From Bacteroides intestinalis (GTDB taxonomy: Bacteria; Bacteroidota; Bacteroidia; Bacteroidales; Bacteroidaceae), in contig NZ_CABJDN010000004.1 of assembly GCF_902364365.1 (NCBI RefSeq), forward strand, positions 266,705 through 330,704: a stretch of 64,000 bases of DNA, written 5' to 3'. The first letter of the stretch is position 1, and each line of letters begins with the position of its first letter. The notes below the pieces were generated by a model. That model was not told the origin of the DNA and searched no databases. It worked only from the letters and a program-made list of their open reading frames with translations. Shown here one piece after another: positions 33,101 to 41,123 of the stretch. The translations under genes were made by a program, and so were the position numbers.

Positions 33101-34450
33101 CTTTCTTTAGAAGAAACGGATGTTATCGCTTTTCTTTATGAGATATTTCTTAGTTTTGGTGATGTAGCAGAACAAAAGAATATGCAATTCCTTTTCAAAC
33201 CATCCGTACCATCTTATAAGATGTTCATTGATAAAGGTAATTTGGATAAGGTGGTCTACAATCTTTTGTCTAATGCCTTCAAATATACTCCTTCGGGTGG
33301 AACAATTCTTCTTATTATAAATGTAGATAAAGTAAAAAAGATTTTGCAGATTCAGGTTGCGGATACAGGAGTAGGTATTCCGCCGGAAAAACAGAATGAA
33401 TTATTTAAACGCTTTATGCAAAGTAGTTTCTCCGGTGACAGTATTGGGGTTGGTTTGCATCTGAGCCATGAATTGGTGCAAGTACATAAAGGTACGATTG
33501 AATATAAAGAAAATGAAGGCGGAGGTTCTGTTTTTACAGTCTGTATTCCGACTGATGAGGCAGTTTATGATGAGAAAGACTTTTTGATTCCTGGAAATGT
33601 ATTGCTGAGGGAAGCTGACAAGGCTTATCATCTGCAGGATCTTTCCGAAAATTTGCCGTTGCCGGAAAGAACTCTTACACCTTTGAATAAACGAAGAGTA
33701 CTTATTATTGAAGATGACGATGATATCCGCAAATTTTTGAAAGAAGAAATTGGTGCTTATTTTGAGGTTGAAGTAGCTATTGATGGTACATCCGGTTTTG
33801 AGAAAGCACAGACCTATGATGCGGATTTGATTATTTGCGATGTCCTGATGCCTGGAATGAGTGGCTTTGAAGTAACCAAAAAACTGAAGGCGGACTTTTC
33901 AACCAGTCATATTCCTGTTATCTTGTTAACTGCTTTAAGTTCACAAGATAATCATCTGCATGGAATAGAGTCGGGTGCAGATGCTTACATTGCAAAACCT
34001 TTCAGTATTAGGTTGTTGCTTGCCAGGATTTTTCAGTTGATAGAACAACGAGAGAAGTTGCGTGAGAAATTTTCCGGTGAGCCTGGGATTATACGTGCCG
34101 CCATGTGCTCTACAGATCGGGAAAAGGAATTTGCAGAACGACTGACGATTGTATTAGAGCAAAATATATCTCGTCCGGATTTCGCAGTAGATGAATTTGC
34201 GCAGTTGATGAAAATGGGACGGACGGTGTTCTACAGAAAGTTACGCGGTGTCACCGGTTATACTCCCAATGAATATCTGCGGATCATTCGGATGAAAAAG
34301 GCAGCGGAATTATTATTATCACAGGAAAATTATACAGTAGCAGAGGTGGCTTACAAAGTAGGTATCAATGATCCGTTCTATTTTAGTAAGTGCTTTAAGA
34401 ACCAGTTCGGAGTGGCACCGTCGGTTTATCAAAAAGGAGGGGGAACTTAA
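30179..34450 (+). CDS. Hybrid two-component system regulator (pectin-type PUL)
   Basis: From the ATG at 30179 (signal-like MKHKILLLSVLLVTLLSDVYG) the protein has 1423 aa. It carries two-component-propeller repeats (GFLWLGTLNGLSRYDG, GRIWIGTARGL, GRMWVGTSGAGL and others) and a Y_Y_Y domain, then a membrane helix (SWAMLGYVILIIVVLFFAYR). The cytoplasmic part has a histidine kinase (H915 in FFTNISHEFRTPL; HATPase with N-box LLSNAFKYTPSGG), a receiver (VLIIEDDDDI; D1221 in LIICDVLMPGMSG) and an AraC-type HTH end (FAQLMKMGRTVFYRKL, VAEVAYKVGINDPFYFSKCF). Such one-piece regulators sense a periplasmic oligosaccharide and activate their PUL. It sits between GH28 and two SusC/D pairs and most likely controls them. 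Confidence 0.95.
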   Translation: MKHKILLLSVLLVTLLSDVYGNIELHAKHMRTSDGLPSNSIRYMYQDSKGFLWLGTLNGLSRYDGNSFLTFQPETNSHGKISLADNHINWLQEDKNGFLWIGTMPEMFSCYDLQQARFVDFTGGKGLERNYSIILTASNGDVWLGHKKNGVLQVIPQGDRTMHSVEYKAENGNSPDNRIRFINEDASGRIWIGTARGLVSVHNGKFKIEDRENNFKYSMAYGQDMYFMTIGGDIYRYESASGKLVLLVKFSKEVGKTSPSGHFLLKNKWVILTSIGVYDYDFVTQKLSANPDLDIKRGDVTCDNRGNYWVYNHTGKVHYICAETGKVKEFQLIPEDKLNYIDYERYHIVHDSQGIIWISTYGNGLFAYDVSEDKLEHFVSNVGDTSPIGSDFLLYIMEDRAGGIWVSSEYSGLSRISISNQGITHIYPESRTLFDRSNTVRMVEQMQNGEIWVGTRKGGLYKYDTNVKPKGDNQYFQTSVYTATEDSEGRIWMGTRGDGIKVGDMWYRRNPSDPSTLASNHIFTIYRDKKDRMWVGTFGGGLDLAEPTDDGKYKFHHFFQQTYGMLRVRDMIEDENGMMWMGTSDGICIFHPDSLIADPENFHWFNYTNGKFCSNEIRCLHRDNEGRMWVGTSGAGLSLCEAVDGYTTLKYEHYGVAEGLVNDVVQNILEDSNGMLWIATEYGVTKFNPSNHSFENYFFSSYTLGNVYNENSACVCEDGRLLFGTNYGLTLIDPKKIPSNETFSPVIFTNLYINGTQMSPEMIDSPLKQSLAYSDEITLEYFQNSFLLDFSTLDYSDSGQTKYMYWLENYDKEWSTPSPLSFMSYKYLSPGTYKLHVKSCNGAGVWNNDETILKIVIVPPFWKSSWAMLGYVILIIVVLFFAYRVANNFNSLRNRIHVEEQLTEYKLVFFTNISHEFRTPLTLIQGALEKIQGFSAVPRELVHPLNTMEKSTQRMLRLINQLLEFRKMQNNKLALSLEETDVIAFLYEIFLSFGDVAEQKNMQFLFKPSVPSYKMFIDKGNLDKVVYNLLSNAFKYTPSGGTILLIINVDKVKKILQIQVADTGVGIPPEKQNELFKRFMQSSFSGDSIGVGLHLSHELVQVHKGTIEYKENEGGGSVFTVCIPTDEAVYDEKDFLIPGNVLLREADKAYHLQDLSENLPLPERTLTPLNKRRVLIIEDDDDIRKFLKEEIGAYFEVEVAIDGTSGFEKAQTYDADLIICDVLMPGMSGFEVTKKLKADFSTSHIPVILLTALSSQDNHLHGIESGADAYIAKPFSIRLLLARIFQLIEQREKLREKFSGEPGIIRAAMCSTDREKEFAERLTIVLEQNISRPDFAVDEFAQLMKMGRTVFYRKLRGVTGYTPNEYLRIIRMKKAAELLLSQENYTVAEVAYKVGINDPFYFSKCFKNQFGVAPSVYQKGGGT

Positions 34451-34464
34451 AGTTCTTACTTAAG

Positions 34465-34502
34465 AAATGAGAGGAAGAAAGGTGCCTTACTTCCTCTCAT
34501 TT
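34465..34502. terminator. Bidirectional terminator between regulator and SusD
   Basis: AAATGAGAGGAAG (34465-34477) pairs with CTTCCTCTCATTT (34490-34502) around a 12-base loop, followed by TTATTAAT. It separates the convergent hybrid regulator and the last gene of the SusC/D operon. Confidence 0.85.
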
Positions 34503-34510
34503 TATTAATA

Positions 34511-36229
34511 CTATTCCCAACCCGTATTCTGCATCAGATTCGGATTCTTCATCCTTTCCGACTGAGGAATGGGGAAGAGATACATTTTATCCTCCCAAGT
34601 GCGGTTTATTGTCTTACGTTCATACTTGATGGAGCCGTCTTCATTCTTGGTGAGCTTCATTTCTGTAATATTTTTCATCTTATCACCCTCTTTCCATCTT
34701 CTCAAGTCGTAGAAACGATGTCCTTCGAAGGCGAGTTCCACCATGCGTTCATTCTGGTATTTAGTCCAGAAAGCATCGGAAGACATTCCCGTAGGCAATG
34801 CCGGCATCTTCACGTCTGTACGATTACGAATAACATTCACTGCTTCACGTGCTGTCATTCCAAATTCGCTCGCATCGTCTGCCGAACCAGTGTATTTATA
34901 GACAGCTTCTGCATAGTTCAGATAAAATTCGCCCAAACGATAAGTAACCCATGAATGGCGGCTGGTTTTGGTGGTACTGCTGGCACTCAGGTCGATGGCT
35001 GAATCCAGATATTTCTTCAGATAATATCCCGTAGGAGTAGCTCCCGAGATAGGTTCTGCATTCAAGCCACCGTAGAAAGTCTCGATAGGTTTGCTATTCT
35101 TCGACGGCCATTTGGTATCACCATTTTTCACAACGGTCATGCCGAAGCGTGGGTCGCGTCCTGCGTACGGATTGGCAGCATCATAACCGCTCCCTTCTTC
35201 ATTCCACAACTTGCCGGTGGACTGCATCTCGTAAGCATCCACCAGATTCTGTGTGGGACAGTTACCTGATTTGCCGCCGGGAACGCCCATCGGGAAGTTA
35301 TACTCTTCCAGAATACTGGAGTTTACACCCTTGCTGGTGTTATAGCGGCGTGCGAATATCATCTCGCTGTTAGACCAGTTATTGGGACCCCATAGTTCAG
35401 AGTATTTACCCAGTTTGAAACCGGCCTCGGTACAGGCATCAATAACAGCTTTATTAGCTTTGGCTGCTCTTTGCCACAAAGCTTTGTCGTTGTTCGGATT
35501 AAATAATGGGCTGGCAGCATACAGGGCAGCACGTGCCTTCAGTGCCATGGCCGCATAACAAGTGACACGTCCACTTTCGGCTGGCGAGATGCCTTCCATA
35601 CCCAGTTTGGTATAGTCGGCAGGGAGTTCTAAAGCCAGCAAATCACATTCGGCTATGATGGCATCGAAGATTTCCTGTGCCGGGGTGCGTGTCAGGGTAT
35701 TCACCCTGTCCGTCGTCATCATTTCGGTGAAGTAGGGAACATCACCATAGGCACGCACCAAGTTAAAGTAGAAATAGGCACGCAGGAAACGAGCTTCCTT
35801 AAAACTGTTGTTATAGCGGAACATCTGTGCACGATAATCGTCGTTCAACTTCAGTTCATCAAACGTCAGTCCCTGGAATTCTGCTAGATATTGGTTGCAA
35901 GTCTGAATGGCTTTATAGCTGCTTGTCCACGTATTCGACATCGGATTTGATGGACTCCAAGAGCCATTCGTGAAGTTACAGATGTCATTATTGGTATATG
36001 CATATTCGGCCTCATCGCATGCCGAAGCCAGCATGCCGCCTGAATATACTTGACCGAAATCATAATCTAACATGGAATATACGTTCGTAATCATACCGAT
36101 TACGTTTTCGTATGTTTCGTCCATATATTCCTTCCCATAATTGGAATATTCGTGATAGTCCATATCACATGCCGACAAAGCTACTATACACGCTATTCCG
36201 TTCACTATTTTTCTGATCTTCATAATCAT
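34511..36229 (-). CDS. SusD-family glycan-binding lipoprotein (second pair)
   Basis: The 572-aa protein begins with a lipoprotein signal ending in VALSAC. It has the RagB/SusD layout: N-terminal TPR-like helices (KEARFLRAYFYFNLVRAYGDVPYF is the hallmark, in the mid N-terminal part) and the C-terminal end (NERMVELAFEGHRFYDLRRW then FPIPQSERMKNPNLMQN). SusD proteins sit on the outer surface and cap the SusC channel to capture glycans. It follows its SusC partner by 23 bp and is the last gene of a four-gene operon. Confidence 0.95.
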   Translation of the reverse strand: MIMKIRKIVNGIACIVALSACDMDYHEYSNYGKEYMDETYENVIGMITNVYSMLDYDFGQVYSGGMLASACDEAEYAYTNNDICNFTNGSWSPSNPMSNTWTSSYKAIQTCNQYLAEFQGLTFDELKLNDDYRAQMFRYNNSFKEARFLRAYFYFNLVRAYGDVPYFTEMMTTDRVNTLTRTPAQEIFDAIIAECDLLALELPADYTKLGMEGISPAESGRVTCYAAMALKARAALYAASPLFNPNNDKALWQRAAKANKAVIDACTEAGFKLGKYSELWGPNNWSNSEMIFARRYNTSKGVNSSILEEYNFPMGVPGGKSGNCPTQNLVDAYEMQSTGKLWNEEGSGYDAANPYAGRDPRFGMTVVKNGDTKWPSKNSKPIETFYGGLNAEPISGATPTGYYLKKYLDSAIDLSASSTTKTSRHSWVTYRLGEFYLNYAEAVYKYTGSADDASEFGMTAREAVNVIRNRTDVKMPALPTGMSSDAFWTKYQNERMVELAFEGHRFYDLRRWKEGDKMKNITEMKLTKNEDGSIKYERKTINRTWEDKMYLFPIPQSERMKNPNLMQNTGWE

Positions 36230-36252
36230 GTTTTTTTATTAAGGTTCAACAA

Positions 36253-39102
36253 TTAAAAACCGATGGTCAATCCTGCCACAACGCTGCGCGTCAACGGATA
36301 GGTGGATCCATAAGATTCGGGATCGGCAACCTTGATTTTATCGAAGCATAACAGGTCGATGCCTCTCACGTAGATCTTGGCATTGCTCAAAATCTTGCTC
36401 TTCTTCAATAATGTTGTCGGGAACTTGTAGTACAGTTCTACCGAGCGCAATTTTAGGAACGAGCGGTCTGCCAGCCACAGGCTGTTGGTTTGGTAGTTGT
36501 TCTCGTTGCTTTGCGAGCTCAGGCGCGGATACTTGGCATTCTGGTTCTCGGACGTCCAGCGATTGTCGTAGTACTCTTGCGAGATGGTTGTATTATTGAT
36601 CAGCGGCCAATACAAGCTCTTCGTATTCAGCACGGCTGAATATCTGCCTGTGCCTTGGAACATGGCGTCGAAGCCAAAGCCTTTCCACTCGGCACCGAGG
36701 TTGAACGAGTAATAGATTTCGGGGGCCGTAGTGCTGTATCCGATGGCTATTTTATCGTTTGCATCGATAATATTGTCACCGTTGATATCTTGATATTTGA
36801 TATCGCCCGGCTTTACATTGCCAAAGGCCTGCGTGGGGCTGTTGTCGATATCTGCCTGATTCTTGAAGTAACCGATTGCTTTCAGACCATAGGTTTGTTT
36901 CAGCGGATTGCCGGTAGTCTTCAGGTTGTCGTACAGGCGGGGTTCTTCCATCTGCTCTATGATTTCATTCTTGGCAAGTGCAAAGTTGGCACCGATATTT
37001 AGGCTGACTTCGCCGATCTTTTTGTTATAGCTGGCACCGATTTCAAAACCCTTGCTGTCCACTATACCGCCATTCTCATAAGGAGCGGTGAAGCCCAGCA
37101 CGCTGGAATAGTGACCGCTTGAAGATACCCAGATATCTTGGCGTCTTTCATAATAAGCATCGAAAGACAGGTCAAGACCGTTGAACAGGCTGGCATCCAA
37201 ACCGAAGTTGTATTTATATGCTTTCTCATGTGTAGAGTTCAATGAGGCCAGGCGACCTAATGACCAACTTTGCGTACCTACCGAGTAGTTGGTGTCGAAA
37301 GGATAGTAACTGCCGCCGCCGTAGGTTTGCTCCCAATAATTGGTAACGTCCTTATCATCATCTAAGGGCAAACGGTCCGTATTGATCACACCAAACGAGG
37401 CACGAAGTTTCAAGAAGTCAATCCACGAAATATCACGGATGAAATCTTCTTTAGACATCACCCAAGCCAAACCGACCGTAGGAGATACAGACCATTTGTG
37501 TCCCGGTGCCAGCTTGTTGGATGCGGAGCCTACAACGGTTACATCTGCATAGTATCTGTCTTTATAGCCATAGTGGGTGTAGAAAGATGCATTTTGGCGG
37601 TGCCAGGTCTGATCGGTGCCCTTAGTATTACGGTATTCGTAATCCCACTTCAACTGACTGTAAATATTGCTACTCGCATTGATCTGCTTGGTGTAGAACA
37701 AGGTTGCAGCAAAGTTGAATACACGTGTAAAAGCGATACACTTGGATACATTGCCCATAGCGCTTTCCTTGCCGTCAGTATAATAGGAGGTATTGACCGG
37801 CACACCATTTTCCCAAGAGGTCACAGAGTTGCTGCCATAGACGAATGTTTTGGAATGATCTTCCCAATACTGCGCATAGTTGTCATAGGATAATAGGGCA
37901 CTGGCTCCCAAACCCGGAGTGATGGACGCCAAATCTTGCTCCAAAGTCATGTCGGCAAACAACGTGCGTTCGTGGAATTTTGTATACGCGGCAGCTTGCG
38001 ATACGGCTACCGGGTTTTGTGTTCCGACCCAGGTTGCGCTACCGCCCCATGTGCCATTTTCCAGACGAGCCGGAAAAGCGGCTGAAGGGAGTGTGTAAAT
38101 CATATTCCAGATATCTGCTCCGGCTTCATCTTTGGCACCCGGTGTCCTTGATTCGGACAAGATGCCCAGCACGTTCAGTTTCAACTTGGTATTCTCACTC
38201 AGGTCGATATCGAGGTTCGTACGCAGATTAGCTCTGGAATATTCGTCTTGTGTAGAATATCCTTCGTTAGTGTAAGGACTGGCAATGAATCCTTTATTAG
38301 TTGTCAAGTTGGCCATGGCATAATAGCGGAATTTGCTTGCACCACCACGGAAACTGATATTATAGATGTTCGTGGCATCCATATTGCGGAAAGTTTCTCC
38401 TAGCCAGTCTACATTGGGATAGAGGTAGGGGTACTGTCCTGAACGGAAAGCATTCAGCTCATCCTGCGTGTAGCGGGGCGACATTCCGTCGTTGGTTAGG
38501 GCTTCGTTCATGGCACTGGCATACGTGGGGCTGTCTACAAACTTAGGTTTGCGTGCCTGCCAGCCGAAGCCGTGATCGTAGGTGAACTTGATTTCCCGGG
38601 TGTTGTAGGCACCGCGCTTGGTAGTGATGTTTACCACGCCATTGATGCCTTTGTATCCGTAGAGAGCAACGGCAGCAGCATCTTTCAGGATGGCAACCGA
38701 TTCTACTTCTTCAGGTGTTAAATCGCTGATGTCACGTTCGATACCGTCTACCAACACCAGAGGATTATTGGTTGACAAGCTTTGCAATCCGCGGATAAAG
38801 AATGTAGGCTGGGCATCGGCATAGCGTCCGCTTCCTTGCAGGGTAGTTAGTCCTATGCCATATCCATAGAGTGAATTAGCTATATTCTTGGCACTGCGTT
38901 TATTGAAATCCTCGTTATACACAGTGGAGACCGATGAAGTAGATTCCTCCAGCCGCTGTGCTTTCTGGTAGCCGATCTGTATCACTTTGTGGGAAGATAT
39001 AGCCGGTTTGCCATTGACCAAGCTATCATTAACTTCTTGTGCACGACCCTGCAGGCATAGGCAAGCAAGGAGTGCCGGAATGATTATTCTATTTTTCTTC
39101 AT
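36253..39102 (-). CDS. SusC-family TonB-dependent transporter, short form (second pair)
   Basis: The 949-aa protein has a signal peptide (MKKNRIIIPALLACLCLQGRAQ). Unlike the other SusC proteins here, it goes almost directly into the plug (FNKRSAKNIANSLYGYGIGL, FFIRGLQSLSTNNPLVLVDG, ILKDAAAVALYGYKGINGVV) and lacks the usual N-terminal carboxypeptidase-regulatory-like domain and the D-E-V-V-V-x-G-Y-G TonB-box-like segment. The barrel and the C-terminal TRSVVAGLTIGF are normal. It imports oligosaccharide with the SusD that follows. It lies 38 bp after the first SusD. Confidence 0.92.
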   Translation of the reverse strand: MKKNRIIIPALLACLCLQGRAQEVNDSLVNGKPAISSHKVIQIGYQKAQRLEESTSSVSTVYNEDFNKRSAKNIANSLYGYGIGLTTLQGSGRYADAQPTFFIRGLQSLSTNNPLVLVDGIERDISDLTPEEVESVAILKDAAAVALYGYKGINGVVNITTKRGAYNTREIKFTYDHGFGWQARKPKFVDSPTYASAMNEALTNDGMSPRYTQDELNAFRSGQYPYLYPNVDWLGETFRNMDATNIYNISFRGGASKFRYYAMANLTTNKGFIASPYTNEGYSTQDEYSRANLRTNLDIDLSENTKLKLNVLGILSESRTPGAKDEAGADIWNMIYTLPSAAFPARLENGTWGGSATWVGTQNPVAVSQAAAYTKFHERTLFADMTLEQDLASITPGLGASALLSYDNYAQYWEDHSKTFVYGSNSVTSWENGVPVNTSYYTDGKESAMGNVSKCIAFTRVFNFAATLFYTKQINASSNIYSQLKWDYEYRNTKGTDQTWHRQNASFYTHYGYKDRYYADVTVVGSASNKLAPGHKWSVSPTVGLAWVMSKEDFIRDISWIDFLKLRASFGVINTDRLPLDDDKDVTNYWEQTYGGGSYYPFDTNYSVGTQSWSLGRLASLNSTHEKAYKYNFGLDASLFNGLDLSFDAYYERRQDIWVSSSGHYSSVLGFTAPYENGGIVDSKGFEIGASYNKKIGEVSLNIGANFALAKNEIIEQMEEPRLYDNLKTTGNPLKQTYGLKAIGYFKNQADIDNSPTQAFGNVKPGDIKYQDINGDNIIDANDKIAIGYSTTAPEIYYSFNLGAEWKGFGFDAMFQGTGRYSAVLNTKSLYWPLINNTTISQEYYDNRWTSENQNAKYPRLSSQSNENNYQTNSLWLADRSFLKLRSVELYYKFPTTLLKKSKILSNAKIYVRGIDLLCFDKIKVADPESYGSTYPLTRSVVAGLTIGF

Positions 39103-39140
39103 AATAATTTGTCAATTTGTAATTGAAACATTCATTTTCA

Positions 39141-41105
39141 TTACCATCCCGGGTTCTGAACAAGTCCATAGCCCTTATTCACCTCTGTTGCCGGGAAAGG
39201 AGACAAGTACCATTTGGGATCGAAACCGGCGGTCCACCAATAGCGGGTAGGTTTGTCTATCGGATCTTTCACATATTTAAAGCGAGTGGGATAGGGCTTT
39301 TTACCTTGGTCATTGCCATACCAGGGCGATTCTATCGGTTGCCCGTTTTCATCCAGACGGTAGATAAAAAGACCATGAAGTTGCTTTTCAAAGACATCAG
39401 CACGCCTGTAGCGAATCAAGTCGAAGAAGCGGGCATCTTCCATACCCAGTTCGCAAGCACGCTCACGAAGAATTTCCTCCAACAAAGCTTTTTTGTCCGA
39501 CTTCAGGTTCTTATCCGGATTGCATACAGCCAGTCCATTCATGCCAACGCGTGCACGCACAATATCTACCTGGGCAATGGCTTCTTCCATACTTCCCTGA
39601 GAACTCTGACACAATGCTTCGGCATAAATCAGATGAAGCTCTGCCAAACGGATGCAGGGCCAGTGTACATATCTGCGGAGCATGTCATCTCCCATCAGAA
39701 ACTTAATCGGCGCATATCCGGTTGCAAAAGAACCAGTCTCATTTTTCGGGTCATTACCGGCATCCTTTCCACCTATCCATGATTCGAAACTACGGCCTGA
39801 CATATTACCGGTGGTCCAGTCTAAAGAAATACACTGCCCATTGACAATTATCTCTTCGTACAGACGCGGGTCGCGGGTCAGCTGAATACTTTCATCTTCA
39901 ACAGTTCCTATCTGAAACATTTCATCCAGCTTTCCTTCTGCCTCCGTCTTGTCCCAATCGAAAGGCCTACCATCTTTCCAAGGGAACATTTCCATATACT
40001 CTTGGGTAGGAGAATAACCACGATGAATTTTCATTAGCGGATCACCCCACTGGTGCCAGTTATAGTTACCGGATTTAAAAGCATCTGTATCTATTACACG
40101 TGTATTAATTAATACTTCCGGGCTATCCAGATTGGCATATCCGGCACGGTAAGCCAAGCGATAGTCTTCAGGGCGATTACCATTGGCTTGCTGCAAGCGA
40201 TATCCACCTTTGGATGCTAATTCAGTAAAGAAAGCCTTACATGCATCCAGACAACGATTCCACAGTTCGGGTTTATAAGCACCATACCAGATGGCGGGAT
40301 TATCCGTCACCCCGGGATAATAAGGGTCAGCGGAATTAAACAAAGGAGAAGCGGCGAATTGCAGAATGCGACATTTGTAGGCCATGGCTGCCGCTTTGGT
40401 CCAACGTCCGAAGTCGGATGCAGGTGTTTCGAGCGCCCAAGGCAATACTGCTGCAGCTTCATCCAAAAGTTGCACCATAAAGTCTACACACTCTTCCACA
40501 CTGTTACGCGGCATGCTATAGCTGGCGTCTGTTCCACTGAAGGATGCACGGATAATGGGGACACCTCCATAATGGCGAAACACATCAAAATAGCGGGATG
40601 CAAGGATACACTTTGCTTGTGCCACCATGGATGCCTTTTCTTCTGTGCTCAAACCGGGCACATTGTCAATGTTCTCAATGAGCAGCCATACTCCACGTAC
40701 GGCTTCCCAGATGTTATTCTTCAAATAAGAGAACTTATCCTGTCGGATGCCATAACTGGCACTGTGCGTACCTTTATAATAAGGACCTGTGATGCCTGCA
40801 CTACCATAAGTGAACACATAGAGATCGGTCAATGCGGATGGCTTACCGACAAAGTTGTTGGAAGATTCCTGGTTGGCAACGTTTTTATAAGGAAGTCCGT
40901 AATACTGCAATCCATAGAGATTGTTAAGGAATTGACGGGTATATTCGGCATTATTGAATACGGTATCTTTGGTTACCGTACCACCGGGTGCCTTTTCGAG
41001 GAAAGCATTACCGAACGTCATATCATCTACACAAGCTGTAGCGACAAGTGACATCAGTGTCAGTCCTGAAACGACTTTCAAAAACCATTTATTATAATAT
41101 TTCAT
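39141..41105 (-). CDS. SusD-family glycan-binding lipoprotein (first pair)
   Basis: The 654-aa protein starts with a lipoprotein signal (LTLMSLVATAC) and shows SusD hallmarks: AKCILASRYFDVFRHYGGVPII, AAAMAYKCRILQFAASPLFN, and near the end EILRERACELGMEDARFFDL and a LSPFPATEVNKGYGLVQNPGW terminus. It is on the long side for the family. It lies 18 bp after the first SusC and should cap that transporter. Confidence 0.95.
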   Translation of the reverse strand: MKYYNKWFLKVVSGLTLMSLVATACVDDMTFGNAFLEKAPGGTVTKDTVFNNAEYTRQFLNNLYGLQYYGLPYKNVANQESSNNFVGKPSALTDLYVFTYGSAGITGPYYKGTHSASYGIRQDKFSYLKNNIWEAVRGVWLLIENIDNVPGLSTEEKASMVAQAKCILASRYFDVFRHYGGVPIIRASFSGTDASYSMPRNSVEECVDFMVQLLDEAAAVLPWALETPASDFGRWTKAAAMAYKCRILQFAASPLFNSADPYYPGVTDNPAIWYGAYKPELWNRCLDACKAFFTELASKGGYRLQQANGNRPEDYRLAYRAGYANLDSPEVLINTRVIDTDAFKSGNYNWHQWGDPLMKIHRGYSPTQEYMEMFPWKDGRPFDWDKTEAEGKLDEMFQIGTVEDESIQLTRDPRLYEEIIVNGQCISLDWTTGNMSGRSFESWIGGKDAGNDPKNETGSFATGYAPIKFLMGDDMLRRYVHWPCIRLAELHLIYAEALCQSSQGSMEEAIAQVDIVRARVGMNGLAVCNPDKNLKSDKKALLEEILRERACELGMEDARFFDLIRYRRADVFEKQLHGLFIYRLDENGQPIESPWYGNDQGKKPYPTRFKYVKDPIDKPTRYWWTAGFDPKWYLSPFPATEVNKGYGLVQNPGW

Positions 41106-41123
41106 ACTGTTACGATAATAAGA

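Noticed and set aside
39123..39782. Plus-strand frame of 219 aa inside a SusD gene
   Set aside because: Same reason: the opposite strand carries the SusD C-terminus with conserved motifs.
40359..41051. Plus-strand frame of 230 aa inside a SusD gene
   Set aside because: It is an antisense shadow of the SusD at 39141-41105; no domain or promoter supports it.
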